Positions 13,850 to 27,449 of a DNA stretch of 64,000 nucleotides are shown here, in pieces. The notes below the pieces were generated by a model, which saw only the letters and a program-made list of their open reading frames with translations, made no database searches and had not been told where the DNA came from. This DNA comes from Pomphorhynchus laevis (Eukaryota > Acanthocephala > Palaeacanthocephala > Echinorhynchida > Pomphorhynchidae), in assembly GCA_012934845.2 (NCBI GenBank), contig WNNJ02003654.1, positions 62,001-126,000 of the forward strand. Reading direction: 5' to 3'. A program made the translations under genes and the position numbers. The number at the start of each line of letters is the position of its first letter. The stretch's first letter is position 1.

Positions 13850-16800
13850 GCAAATGCCATCGTCCTATAATGTGGTAATGCCATTTCATCTAATGTTGCC
13901 GTGTTTAACTAAATTGTAAGAAAATTCATAGATTTTGATAATGTTTATTTTGAATTTAAATATTAATTTAGAATTATTATTAAATTCTTAATTTAATTGA
14001 TAATTTGTATGAGTACACTCTGTTTCACGCGATGCATAATTGTGCATCACGAAATTTGTGCTAAAAGTACATTCGAAATCTATCACGTAATCAAAATTTC
14101 ATATCGATTATGTCAAGGGAAGCGATTGCAGTATTATCAATCCATATTCTTTTTATCGTGACAATTGCAATTGTAATTTTTTTATAGCGAATAGTTCTTA
14201 CGTCTTTATTTCCACGAAACGATTTCACGTTGTTTCCATCATAGTTATTAGCACCTTATGTCGATGTCAAAGTATTTCTAATACTTTTACAACACAACAT
14301 ATTAGTCGGAAATTCTGACTAATTATAAGGAAGAAACTGTCTTTCTTCTTCCAAATATAAAGAAAAATCTTTATTCTGGCTCTCGATATAAATCAGTGTG
14401 AGAATGGCATTAGAACCTTAATATTTAGCTATACCCTGATTCCGCTAGCATAAGGCCACGCAACACAAACCGGTTGAGTTACCCACGGTCTGTCACACAA
14501 CTGAGTTCTCAATCGAGCGCATAACAGAGGTAATCTCAACATGTAAAGCTTCACAAATATTAGGCTTTGCTCAGTGAGCCACTTTCGCACTATGTACAAA
14601 ACATAAAGAAAGAAATTTTCCGAACGACCAGATTAAAACAATTTTGACTTAATTTTGTCTTGTCGAAGGAATACACGAATACTCAAATCCTTCTGTTGAG
14701 TTAAACGAAATGGTAAAGCCCCTATGCCTAAATATTTAAATATTTATCCCTTAATATTTATATACACTTATATCTAATTAATAAATCCATAAAGAAATGT
14801 GTCGTAATTTATATTCGATATACCTTATTATTTATTAAAACACTATTGCTATGTGTCGTAATTTATATTCGATATACCTTATTATTTATTAAAACACTAT
14901 TGCTATGTGTTATCATTTATATTCGATATATCCTATTATTTATTAAAACACTCTTGCTATTTCAACATTAAACGTTTTCAGTGTGCGACTTCTTACAAAA
15001 CCTTGTGAATAATATTTGAATGTGGTATACGCTGATGATACCACATCCCTGTCCTCTGGACGCATGTGCAAGTATGCAGTCTCTAACAAGCTGTTTCTTT
15101 TCAAGATTAAAAGATCATTTACCCATTTTCAATCTTGTTTATAACTCCTCTAACTCCCAGGTGGTGGTCTTTCATGGTACTCCTGCGACAAAGACAAAAC
15201 TCAAGAGACTAGCACTCTCAGCTCTATCTTTCATTTTTACTAATCAACCACTCCCTAGCTTCACAAGTCGAGTAAGATACCTTGGGTTCACTATTACGGT
15301 GAACTTGTCAGCGAAAGCTGACATGGATAGATTCAAGCTTATCCTCAAAAGAGCTTGGTCAGTCATGAAACGAGCTCAGTATCTTTAATTGAATGGGAAA
15401 CCCCAAATGCGCCTCTGGAGTACTTGGACTATCTATTGATTAGTCTTCTTTCCAAGATGACTTCTCCTAGAGCAAATACTAAGGTTTCTCAAGTTTCTCA
15501 TCTTGCGGTTACCAAGACTAGTCCGCCTCGATTGGATTCTTTAGGAGGGGATGAAAGTTCCCAGGTGGTTCAGTCGAAGAGCGGAGTATTTGATTTACTG
15601 GATGGCCTGAGATCCAACTGGACCTGAGGTCGTAACATATAGAAGACAAAACGGAAAATTTACGACTGATTTAACTCTATTAATTTTGTTCAAGTTTTCT
15701 TTCCTAATTTTTAGTAGTCATATAGTTGATAAGAAAATCTTTATTATTACTTTGACTTTTTGCATTTATACTGTATGACATCGATAGGGTATTTTCATCA
15801 AATGTAATGTTTCCACTATGTTGTTTGATCTCTCGTTCTAAGTTTGTTTATTGCACTCAATTTTTAATGAAACAGTTTTGCCAATTAAATTCTTAGCATG
15901 AAATGATTGCTCGTTTATAATTTGCTATATTTGACATTATTGTTCAAAAATGTATAACAACGTCTGGTGTTTGATTATCTGCACAAGAAATGCAAATAAA
16001 ATTTTTATTTTCAGAATTTATTTTAGATCTTATTTCTTTTTGTTTTTATCTTTCTTTTCTTTTAATAATTAATCAGATCACTTTCGCTTATTCAAAAATT
16101 AACTTATGCAGAATGCCAAGTAAGAATTAAGAATTTCTTAATAAAGAAAGATATACTTTAGTCCTGTATGGCATATAATTGTACAATAACGAAGAATTAA
16201 TTTTAATAAATCTGAATTGCGATTTAAAGCATTGCGTCGATAAAAATATTTTTTGTGGATTTAAAAATAAGATAATAATGAATTCTTTTTTAATTAAAGG
16301 ATAAAGAAATATATAAATATATTTAAGATATGCTATTCTACAATTTACTTTTCCTTCATACATGTTTAATTAATCAAGACATTTATCAAGAAATTAAGTT
16401 AATCAAGAATATATAATATTTATATATTTATAAAAAGAAAATATTACATGGTTGCACATGAATTATGAATTCATTATATCAAAATACATTATATCATGTA
16501 TTTTCTTAAATAGATAACTACATTTTTGCTAAATATGTAACTCTATTTTCTCAATTTAATCATTTTTTATACGCCTTTTATACAAATCTCTTTTAGAGTT
16601 ATAGAACAATATGAAGAAAGATTTGATGGATATCCAATATTTATTTTCTTGGTTCATATAAGATTGCTGTATGTAAAACAAAGTTTTATGTTGTTTGTTA
16701 CAATCTGAACAGTCATTTAAAATAATTAACACATCATTTACAAAACAATTAAAATATAATTTTTTTGCTCAGAATTTAACTTAATTTTAATGTTCTGGAT

Positions 16801-19800
16801 TATTTAGTTGTTTGACATAAATGCACGCAATAATTGCATTTATTTAATAACAGTTGTTTAACAGCAATTACCTTATAAATGCACTTTTTATTATTTATCA
16901 ATATTTTTGAATGCATTTTAACAATTTCTTAATACCATTATACATTGAATTGTTATCTAATATTTATTAAGAATAAATATTCTTATTAAATTACTTTTTA
17001 TCCGATATTTTATTAGGAATAAATATTCTTTATAAATGTGGTAACATCAAAGTTTACGGAAATATCCATTGACTTTTGTCAAAACATATTGATAACTGAC
17101 TTAAGTCATATCATTTATATACAAATTTAGTTATTATCTAATATTTTATTAGGAATAAATATCGTTATAAATGTAGTGATATTTGTTTTACATAAATTGT
17201 GATTAAAGTGCCAGTTAACGTTAAATTTAATTTAATTTTTAAATTTTGTTTCTCGTCTTTAAATTTTAGATTTAGTATCTTTTAATACCTTTAAAATCTT
17301 TTAACTTTTAAAATCTTTTAATTTTTTAGTATCTCTCGAATAAAAATTATTAACATAAGATTTACAAATTTGAAGATTTTGATCACACATAGTGTAGGTT
17401 TCTAATCGATCGTTAGAATGCGATGCACTACCAAAAGAAATATACAGAAATGTATATCTTCAACACTGGATCAGCCAGCCTAGTGTAAGTAGCGTTGAAT
17501 CGTGATACATACGTCCTGACTTCGAATCCGATCAGTACCAGTGAACGGAGTAAGCAGATAATAAAGGTCGAAACGTGAAATGTAGGTCAGTGTAAGCAGC
17601 TGATAAGACACCCATACTGATTAGTAGTGTCCTGCTATACCAATAAAAGGAACTATATCTGTTAGGATAGTGTCGTGCAACAATCAGCAGTTTTATAATT
17701 AATAGTGTTATTTAATAATTGTTTATTGTCGTAATACGATTAATAATTAATTAATATTTTGAGATTAATTTTTAATCTTGAAATTATTTTTATTATTAAA
17801 TTATTACATTTGGTAATATTAAAAAAACTCCTCCAGGTGTCTTACGATTATTTGTTTGTAAAAATAATTGGCAAAATATAATTAATATTTAATTATATTA
17901 ATTATAATTATAGATTTGTTGATTTTAATATTAATGTTATTATGTAAACTCTTTATGAAAGAATAAATGTAATTTTATTTTATTATTAATTTTTTATTTT
18001 TTTAATTATTATTTAATTATTATTTTAATAATATAATTGTTTTAATTTTCGTTCAAAACAAATTACATATCACTATTCATGAAGCATAAAATGCTTAAGT
18101 CTTAAGTAATAAATTATGACTTTGTGATCTACTTGTGCTGCCTTACATCAAACAATATTCTACTCAAATACAAAATCTTTGTTTAAATCTCATCCATACT
18201 CCTTTCAAATCAAATCCTATATATATGAAATTATTAAAGATAAATGTAATTTATTTCAATTAATTATGAGATTAAAGTGTGGCTTTTTCGAACCATTTTC
18301 TGAAATTATCTATCTTACTCTTTATAAATCCGCATACTTATGTGCGTGTTAAAATATTAAAATCTTCATATTTATAAGATTTTATACAATAAAATAATAT
18401 TTATATGATTTTATATAAAAATCATATTTATAAGATTTTATTGAATACATAAACGTATTCACTATACGAGATAAAATTTTATTCACTACAATGAAAATTA
18501 TTAAGAATTAGTCAATTAAGGCCTGTTAATTAGATGTTTAATCTGAAGAATTTCTTCCCCAGAAATACAACATATAAGGTGTATTGTATACATCCAATGT
18601 TTATACACCTTGGATGTTGACTAAAATATAGGATTAAAGTAGCTTTATTTACTGTTAAGTATTAAAGGTGTGGACAAGTATTTCATTATTAAAAGTGTGC
18701 CGTTCCTTCTCGTGGTGGCGCTGGAAACTCCCCGTAGTAAATCAATTGCGGGGTGAGCTAAACGGGTACACCCTCCTAATAACATTCCATATAAGGACTG
18801 TAATAAAAAACAGGACTGTCTAAAGCTAGGCAAGAATAAGTTCACTTCCTCGTGTCTGAAATTAAATTAAAACCAATAATGATAGTAACTTTTGACACGA
18901 AAGTAAACTTCAAGGTACACTAAATAATTAAATTACATTAGAGAAAATACAACAATAGCGTGTACAACAATAGCCCCGCTGCTATGTTGGGTCAAGAAAT
19001 AGGGACCGAAACTTGATAACATAGCAGTTACTTCTGATAACCTCTAATGCTTATTCTTATACTTTGTTTGTTATTTAGTTGTCAATTCATAAATATTGAC
19101 TTTTATTTTAAACTTCAATTTAAAATTTTGACTTTATATAAATATAAATTGTATAAAATCTGATCTGAATATTTATTATTTATATTTATTTTTATTTATA
19201 TATCGTATAAAATACGTAGACTCAGTTACCCGATCTGATTTAACTACATAAACAAAGGTTTATTGTCATCAGCTAATAGGATTATTTAGAATTAAATTTT
19301 ATTTTAGGTTAGTTATCGAAAATATAGAAGAATAGAATTAGTTTTTTTATTTCACGCTTTTAGAATTTTAAATCGTATTTTAGATTATTTAATAAGATTA
19401 TATGTTCCATTTTAATTGTAATGCTATATCATAATATCAAGTTTTAGATAAAAATAACTGAACACGAAAGAAACTAACACTCACTGTTTTATAAAACTAT
19501 ATAAAAACATAAAATTCTTTTGCATTAATACGTTCGTGTTCAGTTTTATTATAATTAATATTAAGACAGGACAAATCCTGTGTTTCATATCCTGATTCTG
19601 TGCGACAGCTCAAAAGCGATCTTGTATTTATCATTGCAAAATCAATCTCACTGGCAATTCGTGAAAAAAGATTGAGAGTCAGACATCTTTACAAGAAGAG
19701 CTACGAACACGTAACAATAACAATAAATGAAAAAAGTTTAAATATTATTAATATATTAAATTATTATTAGTACATTATTCGGGTGAGGAGTACAACCCAT

Positions 19801-22800
19801 TACTAGAAACATGCGAGGTACTCAAACTAGACGGCATTATCAAACGAAAAGAAATATTAAGCTTCTTTCATCTGGGAAGGCAACATAAAATTCAAACATC
19901 ACCTCTCAAACATGTCCATAGCAGAAAGTGACCCAAATGACAACTCACTATCATATGCAACTGAGAAAGGGCATCAACCTGGTTGACCGTTTAACACTCA
20001 TTCACTTAACTCAAGGCTATCTGGTCACGACAATCAAGACGCAATATGTGGCTGGTAAAGACTCACAACAAAAAATGTAACGTCGACATGTCCGTGTAGA
20101 CAAGAGAACGATGTCGTTTATTCAATGTCGTGCAAAATAGGTGGATCACCAACAATAAGACATAACACATTTCAATATCAAATTGCAGATTTGTTTATAA
20201 ACTTTACCAACAAAGTAGCCATTGGACCCATTCCCGATGCCAATTGATTCACCAGTGGCATTCGAGAACACAGCTACGACGCGTAGTGACAACGCCTGAA
20301 TGAACGTCGTCTGTCACAGATCACTATCTGCAGATAGCGAGGAGGTCTTTTTGACATATCTACACATAATTACTTTGCATCTTTTTAAGCAATCAACTCC
20401 CATGCATCAACGAAAAAACTATATTGAAAACATGAAAATTGCAAATATCAGGAGTGGTATAAATTAATTCCAATGGTTTTATCAAAATCCGGAGGATTGG
20501 GTAGTATGTGTGATTATACGCTCAGAGCGATATCAAAGAAACTAACAATGAAAAGCGGTACGAATTGTGCATTAACCGTATTCAATATACAATCAAAATT
20601 ATCAAATTTATAAAATTTATTAATTTGTTTTATTTTATTAAAATTATTAAATTTTTAATATAAATGTTACGAAGACTTTAATTGATCTAAAAATTATTGA
20701 TAGATTAACTGATGTTTACCCAACAATTTTCATCGATAACATGTAATTTGTTTGTATGTGATTTTTTCAATTTATTAATATCATAAAGATTTTTGATACT
20801 CTATGTTATCACCTTTAAATTAGATCAATAAGAAATGGGATGATTACATACAACAGAATTCCACACTTCCGTTTCCTTCGCAAACTTCAGATATTGTAAG
20901 TTGATTGTTTATATTTTCTTAATTGTGAAGGCGAAAGTTTAAACAATCACTTTTTCTTTTAATATTTTAGTAAGTTTCATATATTTCAAAATTTAAAATT
21001 TCTAATTCTGTTTAAAATGTTACGAAGACTTCAATTGATTTTTGCTTCAAAATAGACATTTGCAAAATATCACAAGTGTGCACAGTGACATATTTGGCTT
21101 TGTGCCGTATCTTCAAAGAATGTAAGTGCACCGTTTGTTGCATACATTTTTTGCATAATTTTTAATATTTGCGATGCTATTTTATGTTTTGACATTTCTT
21201 CCATAGCAAAATCGTTGAATGCAGTTTGATTAACGACTTTATTGATCTCTCTAATAAAGGCCACCTGAATAAAATGTAAGTATTTGCACCGTATTATTTA
21301 TATAATAGAAACATAGTCTCCTAGCTTTTTGTAAATTATTTATAGAAGTAATGATTGAAAATAACTGATTGGTGATAGAAAAACGTGATTGTTTCCGTGT
21401 AAACGCTCGCTATCCAAATAATAAAGTAATTATCAATCTAAATTGAGTTATTAAGTCAAGTTCCAAATTCACATATCTTAAAGAAATCGCAAAGATATTA
21501 AAGGCTTGTCAGTTCGGTTAAATTAATAGTGCTTAGGCTTAAGGTTTGACGCTTTCGTCGTGAATATTGTATAAATAACAGCAGTTATATTTAACTATAT
21601 GTTATCTAAGTGATGTACAACGCCTCGATGAATATCGTTTAACTGTCGTGTCTTATAGCGCAATGTTTTATAAATTATGAAAATAATGTTTTTGAACATA
21701 AATTTCATGTTTAAACTTCAAATTGTAATTAATAATTTCGTTTTACCCAATTAACCTCTGATTTGATATTTCCTCTAAACGAATTATTTAAAATTCGATC
21801 TCAAGTATTATCTAAAGAATACAATTTAACTACATCCCACAATTATGTGAAACTATAAAATGAATTGATGATTATTGAGTTCAGTTTCAACCCATGCTTA
21901 AAATATAAATTGTATACATGAACATCATTATTGTGCAATAAATAAAAAAATTGAAAAGTGCTTTTGTGTTAATCATGCTCTATTTATTATCCGTGATTGT
22001 CACACACCTCATAAAGTCATAAATTCTAGTTATATTGTATTTTAATATTAGAATTCTGCATAAAACAGCTGTCAACTTCCAACCAGAAAAGTTCTGCTCC
22101 GGTAATATACTTCTAAAAACTCTGTAAGAAAACAAATCAGATGATGTAAAACAAAACTATTATTAATCTTATTAGTAACATCAGCTCAGGAGGGATTAAA
22201 AATTTACCGAGTACGCTGTTCAAACACTGTTCGCAGCTGACAAACCTGTAGGTTCTAAGCACTAATTATATGCTATAATCAATTTTTTATTTAGAATTCT
22301 GTCGTCTAATGAAATTAGAGAAGTTGACAGCCAGTTTGAAGAATTTTATAATAACAATTTACAGCTATTGTAAGTGAATTAAGAGCAAACTGGCACGATT
22401 TCATATAAACTGATATCAAATGTAAAGACACAAGATACGCAGTATTTTAATTTTATTTCAAGCGTTTAAAAATATTTCTGTAATTAAATATATACGTGAA
22501 GTATACCTCACTGCCGGAATTTTGAATAGTTAGTCTGCTGCAACTAAAATTTAAATCCTAAATATTCAAATAGAATATATAGTGTTCAAGGATTCACATT
22601 AGATTGCACAATCTCGAATTGAACTATTCAAATGATATCTTGTTTCACTACACTTTATGTTCTTTCAATCATATCGTAAGAACAATTCCATATTTTATTT
22701 TTGATAAATTCATACCGTAATTTAACAATTCGAACAATGATTTGACGAGCAAATTTAGTAAATTGGCTGCCATCATGTCCTTTTTAAACTATTTATAATG

Positions 22801-25800
22801 AGTACTTTTACACTTATTTAAACATTTGTAGATTCCTCTCTCTCCATAAAGTAAATTCCACATGCTTATTTTAAAAAAAGGATTTAAATACAACTAGGTT
22901 TACAGCCTAATTGTAAAATTTGCAGATTTTTCAAAGTTGGATTGTTAATAATACACAATTTATAGACGATACAATCTACCTATAAATGTGTATATTGAAA
23001 TTAGTTTAACTTAATCTTTTGATAATGAGTAAATATGCAACGATATTTTGTTTAATAGATATGAGTCATTAATATTAACCAAATATTATGTTTAACAACT
23101 ATTTGTGAAATCCATTATCAAAAATTAATTGCTATTAATTAATTAAATAATTAATTAAATATTTAAATTTACAAGAAACATATTTTTGCATGAGCATTCA
23201 TGCATACCATATAATATAAAATATAATACATTAAATAATGAAATTTTAAGAATTGCAACAATATGTAATGATATTGGCTTTCTTCAAAATCATAAATAAT
23301 TTAATAGACACATATTTTAAACTAGGTTACTATAAAAATATCATCAAGCAGAATATAGTAAAATATATAAATCAACACAATAATATAAAGAATAAATTTA
23401 AACTCTTAAGTGGCAAATTTTTATGGATGGATAATAAATAATATACTTTGTATTTGAATAAGATACAAGATAGTTTTATCAGAGGAAATACATCATTAGC
23501 ATGTATTTGGCCCCGCTGCTATGTTGGGTAGAGGAGTTAGGGTCCGAACCCTGATAGCATAGTAGTTCCTCCAGATTACCTCTAATTCTTATTCTGATAC
23601 AACGTCTGTTATTTATTAGTCAATTCATAAAAATGACGTTTATTTTAAATTTCAATTTTTTATTTTAACTTGATTTAAATTATAGAAAATCTAAAAACAA
23701 TTATTAATTTTATTATTTAATTATTAAATTTTGATTTAGCATTATTATGTTTTGTTTATTTTATAATTATATTAAATACGTAGACTCAGTTAGCTGATTT
23801 GATTAAATGTAATGTCTTTAATGAACTCTAACTGTAAGACAAAGCTAAAAAGCGGTATCTTGCATAAACCTTATTAAAAAGAATACAGTACGAACAATAT
23901 AGTTGATTCGAATAAAGCTTTGAAATGACAAACCTACTCAGGTTTAGTCCATACTTCCCAGAATGTGTGTATTGTTAAAGTAAATATATTAATTTTTAGT
24001 CGATACATTATATGTTAGGCTGTAGATTATATAATAAAACAAATTTTGTGTTTGGCATAAAATATAAACCGCTGTAATTTCTATAAATCAAAACACTTAG
24101 TATTGAGAAAAATGATTTTTTTATCACTTTTAAAATGTCAAATAAAATTTAATGATTTAAAAATCTAAAGATGTTCTTTCAATTGAAATGCACAATGATC
24201 TTTTGTTTGCTTTTAGTATTAATCGCTATAATTTCTAATAGTCAAAACGCTTAGTATTGATCGGAATTAGCTAAATTAAATTGATTTGTTTTTGCCAGCT
24301 TTCGAATTGTCAACTAAACATATAACATTTAAATGAAGTAGATGGGATAGATAATGCAAATAACGTATTTATATTGACAGATATATACTTAAATGTCTCT
24401 TGTTTTAGAGATCTTTCAAACAATTTTATATCTACAGTTGATCTAAAATTCGTAGAGAAATGTATACTTCTTCACAAAATGTAAGTTTACTTTTCAAAGC
24501 AAATTCATAGAGAACAATAATCTCATTATTTACTTTATATTTTATGGGAATTGTGTTTGTAAATACGAAATAATTGATTTTATATACAATAGAAACTAAA
24601 TGTTTAAGTAAATGTATTCGATATTTTAATTGAAATAAATTTACGTCTCATTCCTCAACTTGATTGGGTATGATAAAATACCAATATGACGTTGGAAAAT
24701 GTATGCGCTTAGAATATACAACACTCTTTAAATAAATGGTGGATAAAGTAGACTGCTATTCAAGTTCCCAGATAGAAGGTGAAATGCTTAACGGAGATTT
24801 CCACGCTTTCTTCATAACTATAGAAGCTTATCAAGAATACATATTAGTCAAATTTTATTTATATTTGCAATGATTACGATAACGAATGAATCCAGTTGCC
24901 TGCACAATGGACGTTAATGCATGCAGATGAGATAATGCAGACATATGTTGATGCAAACGAGCCGAAAAAGCACCTAAAGTACGATGATGATATATATACC
25001 TCTATTAGATATACCATATTTTGGTATATCCATGGCTACAAATCGTAGTGTATGACGTGTATTTACTACCATGTCTAACTCAGTTCGAGCAAAGTAGCTT
25101 TCCTCAACTTATTTCATCTGGGATAATAAATTATCCGAAAGCACAAGGCAAACATATACATCACAGTATAGTGTAGATTGATAGGTTGCAATAAAATGAA
25201 CACTTTGAAAACTCAGTATAATAAAAATCCTTACGCTGTCATATATAGGAGGCAACATCGTGCATAACTATCTTCACGACGGATCCATGAAAGATTGAAA
25301 TGCGCCCATTGAATAACGTTACGATCAGTAGCTTTATTGTGTCGAGTATATATGAAGACAAGCAGGAAAGCATTTAAATGATATCATCAAAGTGAATTCT
25401 GACATTTAACTGAAAAGCGAAGAAGAAAAATAAAATTGATTATTAATTAAATGGTTTACTTTAGTAAATTGTAAATTTTATATTTTTATCTAATACAGAA
25501 AAAGCTAAAATATTTCAAACAAACAAAATTGACTATTAACTTTGTTATTTTTTAGAGATCTGAGTAATAATCGGATTTACTCTCTCAATCTGCGATTTTC
25601 GTATTCATTTGGCACAAATATCGCTATATCAATGTTGGTTCAATAATCTAAGTTTGCTTAATCGGATTAAATATATTTTAGGAACATGTCAGGAAACATT
25701 GAAAGTCTTTATGCTGCATGCTTTTTCTTTAACAGTCGTGAAACGTGAGTGCAAAAAAATAACTCTTAATTTTACAGAATAATATTTAATATCGACATAA

Positions 25801-27449
25801 TTATTGCTAGTAATGTTTTTATCAGATGTCATTTTCAATATATATTTAAAAATAGTTTTTATTGTTAAAAATAAAGAATAAAACATCGATTTATTTAAAG
25901 TTGATACATACTAATATTTACTGAAATTACATTATTACAAGAATAATATTATAAGCATTTAACTGAACCCTTCATTTGTTTAATTAAGTAAAAAAGTTGA
26001 CAAATAAAGTCGATTTGTCCACTAAATTACTTACAATATTTTACCTATGCAAGCTTCTTATATACTTTTAAACTAATATGCCTACAATAAATATTATATT
26101 GCAAGCATTTCTAAACTAGGCTGCTGGTCAGAAATAATCGTTTCGAAGAATGTAGTACATCAATGAATTATTCTTTTCCCGTCACAAGGTAAGGCAATCA
26201 TTTTCTTCAGTAATTAATATATCTAAAATATAGAAATTTATTTTAATTTTGGCATTCATCTATGTTTAACGATGTATTTTATATAATATAAGTTGATAAT
26301 TGCAATTTAAATGTGTTAACTTTTAATTCATAGCCATATATATATTTTTATCAACAGTATCAGCTTTTTGATAGTAACATAAAAATTCAATAAGTAAAAT
26401 ATAAAAATTGATTTTTATATTTTATAATATAAATTGAATTCGTGTTAAATATGATTTATGTAAATTTTTTATGCCATCTTAAACTAGGTTACTATAAAAA
26501 TACCATCAAACAGAAAAGAGTAAAATATATAAATCAGCACAATAATATAAAGAATAAGTTTTAACTCTTAAGTGGCAAATTTTTATGGATGGATAATAAA
26601 TAATATTCATTGTGTTAGAATAAGATACTAGATAGTTTTATCAGAGGAAATACATCATTAGCATGTATTTGGCCCCGCCCTATGTTGGGTAGAGAAGTTA
26701 GGATCCGAACCCTGATAGCATAGTAGTTCCTCCAGATTACCTCTAATTCTTATTCTGATACAACGTCTGTTATTTATTAGTCAATTCATAAAAATGACGT
26801 TTATTTTAAATTTCAATTTTTTATTTTAACTTGATTTAAATTATAGAAAATCTAAAAACAATTATTAATTTTATTATTTAATTATTAAATTTTGATTTAG
26901 CATTATTATGTTTTGTTTTGTTTATAATTATATTAAATACGTAGACTCAGTTAGCTGATTTAATTAGTTGGTTTTTTTAATATCCAAATTAAAATATATT
27001 TAAATATGTAAATTTTAAAAATATTCATATAACCTGTATTAACTAATGCTAATTTATCGACATTAATACTAATAGGATTAATTATCTACTATCCAAATAA
27101 TAGTAATTATAATAGTAATTATAATTATAATTATAAACATTGTCTATTATCAGATAAGTTATCAGAAAATTACTAATTCTCAAAAGCAAGTACACGGTTG
27201 CTAAGCTGCTTAAAACATAATTATTGTAAATAAAGAATTATACTAAATACATTTAATACTTGATTTTTATCAACTTTAAATTATAAATTTTATTTTTTTT
27301 ATCTCTGTGGCTTACTTTGTATTACAACTTAAGCTTTTACATTTTGCCCTTATTATAGCTATTTTGAATATTATTTTCTGTTTAGCATCCGGATTAATGG
27401 CAATAAATGTAATGGTGTTGATCCAGAATTATGTGTTATCAGACATTGA
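13850..27449 (+). CDS. Leucine-rich-repeat protein, gene B (3' part of gene, start not found)
   Basis: LRR exons: 13850-13915, 16597-16668, 20824-20895, 21056-21121, 21207-21275, 22052-22123, 22185-22247, 22295-22369, 24409-24480, 25556-25633, 25682-25744, 26120-26188 and terminal 27386-27449. All introns are phase 2 and the frame is open across every join to TGA at 27447-27449, provided the odd exon 22603-22675 is skipped. Motifs: GIKNLPSTLF, ILSSNEIREV, DLSNNFIS, DLSNNRIYSL. The last two exons carry NNRFEEC and GNKCNGVDPELC, which fits a Cys-containing C-terminal cap; no transmembrane segment follows, so the product is probably secreted. I find no ATG exon before 13850. Either it is lost or missed, or these exons continue gene A (the 9855/13850 join also keeps the frame). 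Introns host a LINE fragment, a SINE and three Rep-A copies. I considered a relaxin/glycoprotein-hormone-receptor type because of the phase-2 LRR exons, but no seven-helix exon is present. Confidence 0.7.
14430..14600. other. GC-richer island of unknown origin
   Basis: Around 14445-14590 the base composition rises well above the neighbourhood (CGCAACACAAACCGGTTGAG, TCAATCGAGCGCATAACAG). No frame gives a domain I recognise. It is followed by a copy of the local AAATTTTCCGAACG repeat. Probably a remnant of an inserted element. Confidence 0.35.
14799..14960. repeat. Minisatellite, 54 bp x 3
   Basis: Three head-to-tail units start at 14799, 14853 and 14907, each beginning GTGT(C/T) and ending CACT(A/C)TTGCTAT. 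The first two are identical; the third has a few changes. Confidence 0.95.
15020..15650 (+). mobile_element. LINE fragment (3' part of reverse transcriptase to 3' end)
   Basis: The sequence begins at the catalytic motif C region (VVYADDTTSLSSGR, read partly in a second frame). It continues through SQVVVFHGTPATK, LKRLALSAL and FTSRVRYLGF (15020-15388), then a frame change at about 15387 to the C-terminal stretch ending NWT and a stop near 15625. The same protein end occurs in the longer LINE at 54.6-56.6 kb (VVYTDDTTALFSGRK, SQVVVFHGSPATK), so the two belong to one family. It is 5'-truncated and carries at least one frameshift and internal stops. It lies sense-oriented in a gene B intron. Confidence 0.85.
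17455..17690 (+). mobile_element. tRNA-like SINE
   Basis: A CTAGTGTAAGTAG stretch near 17484 resembles a Pol III A box, and CTTCGAATCC near 17520 resembles a B box, spaced about as in tRNA-derived SINEs. The body (GGTCGAAACGTGAAATGTAG, then GCAGCTGATAAGAC and ACTGATTAGTAGTGTCCTGC) is shared with an inverted copy at 51035-51245. The family has a conserved core region after the tRNA-like head. No oligo(A) tail is obvious. Confidence 0.65.
18640..18850. other. GC-richer island, probable element remnant
   Basis: A stretch around 18700-18790 (GTGGTGGCGCTGGAAACTCC, GCGGGGTGAGC) stands out from the surrounding AT-rich DNA and can form a CCCCG/CGGGG hairpin. The minus frame 18645-18845 is open for 66 residues with no recognised motif. 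I cannot assign it. Confidence 0.3.
18941..19242 (+). mobile_element. Rep-A element, diverged copy
   Basis: Shares with 23242-23810 the GCCCCGCTGCTATGTTGGG block, the TTATTTAGT...TCAATTCATAAA block and the ATACGTAGACTCAGTTA right end. This copy has the longest hairpin: CTGCTATGTT (18979-18988) pairs perfectly with AACATAGCAG (19018-19027). Confidence 0.75.
19830..20380 (+). mobile_element. Retroelement fragment with CCHC-type C-terminal region
   Basis: The frame near 20075-20220 reads TSTCPCRQENDVVYSMSC followed by KIGGSPTIRH. This corresponds to the C-x-C-x8-H-x3-C and GG.P(T/S)IRH signature found at the C-terminus of an animal retroelement family, also seen on the other strand at 41556-41744. 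The frame continues weakly into VAIGPIP. The fragment is decayed, with no reverse transcriptase left. It lies in a gene B intron. Confidence 0.55.
22603..22720 (+). other. Odd LRR exon that breaks the reading frame
   Basis: An acceptor (ATTCACATTAG) is followed by an LRR-like frame beginning LHNLELNYSN. The only nearby donor (GTAAGA at 22676) makes the exon 73 bp, unlike the 3n-length exons around it. If it is spliced in, the next exon is read out of frame; if not cut at 22675, the frame ends at TAA 22718-22720. It may be a decaying exon, a frame-shifting alternative exon, or an alternative 3' end for an upstream gene. Confidence 0.45.
23242..23810 (+). mobile_element. Rep-A element, full-length-looking copy
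   Basis: About 570 bases from AATTTTAAGAATTGCAAC to CAGTTAGCTGATTT, over 90% alike by eye to 36388-36948. It has a hairpin at about 23514-23573 (CTGCTATG with CATAGTAG) that contains GGTCCGAACCC, similar to a Pol III B box. There are no terminal inverted repeats and no coding capacity. The class is unknown; it could be a SINE-like or structured-RNA element. Confidence 0.8.
26478..26961 (+). mobile_element. Rep-A element, 5'-truncated copy
   Basis: Begins at the internal CTTAAACTAGGTTACTATAA block and runs to the same right end as the other copies. It lacks the first about 85 bases. Nearly identical to 23325-23810, with a 3-base gap in the hairpin region. Confidence 0.85.

Noticed and set aside
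22832-22873. LRR-like exon after ACATTTGTAG
   Set aside because: The frame ends in TAA after 13 codons and there is no donor in the right phase.
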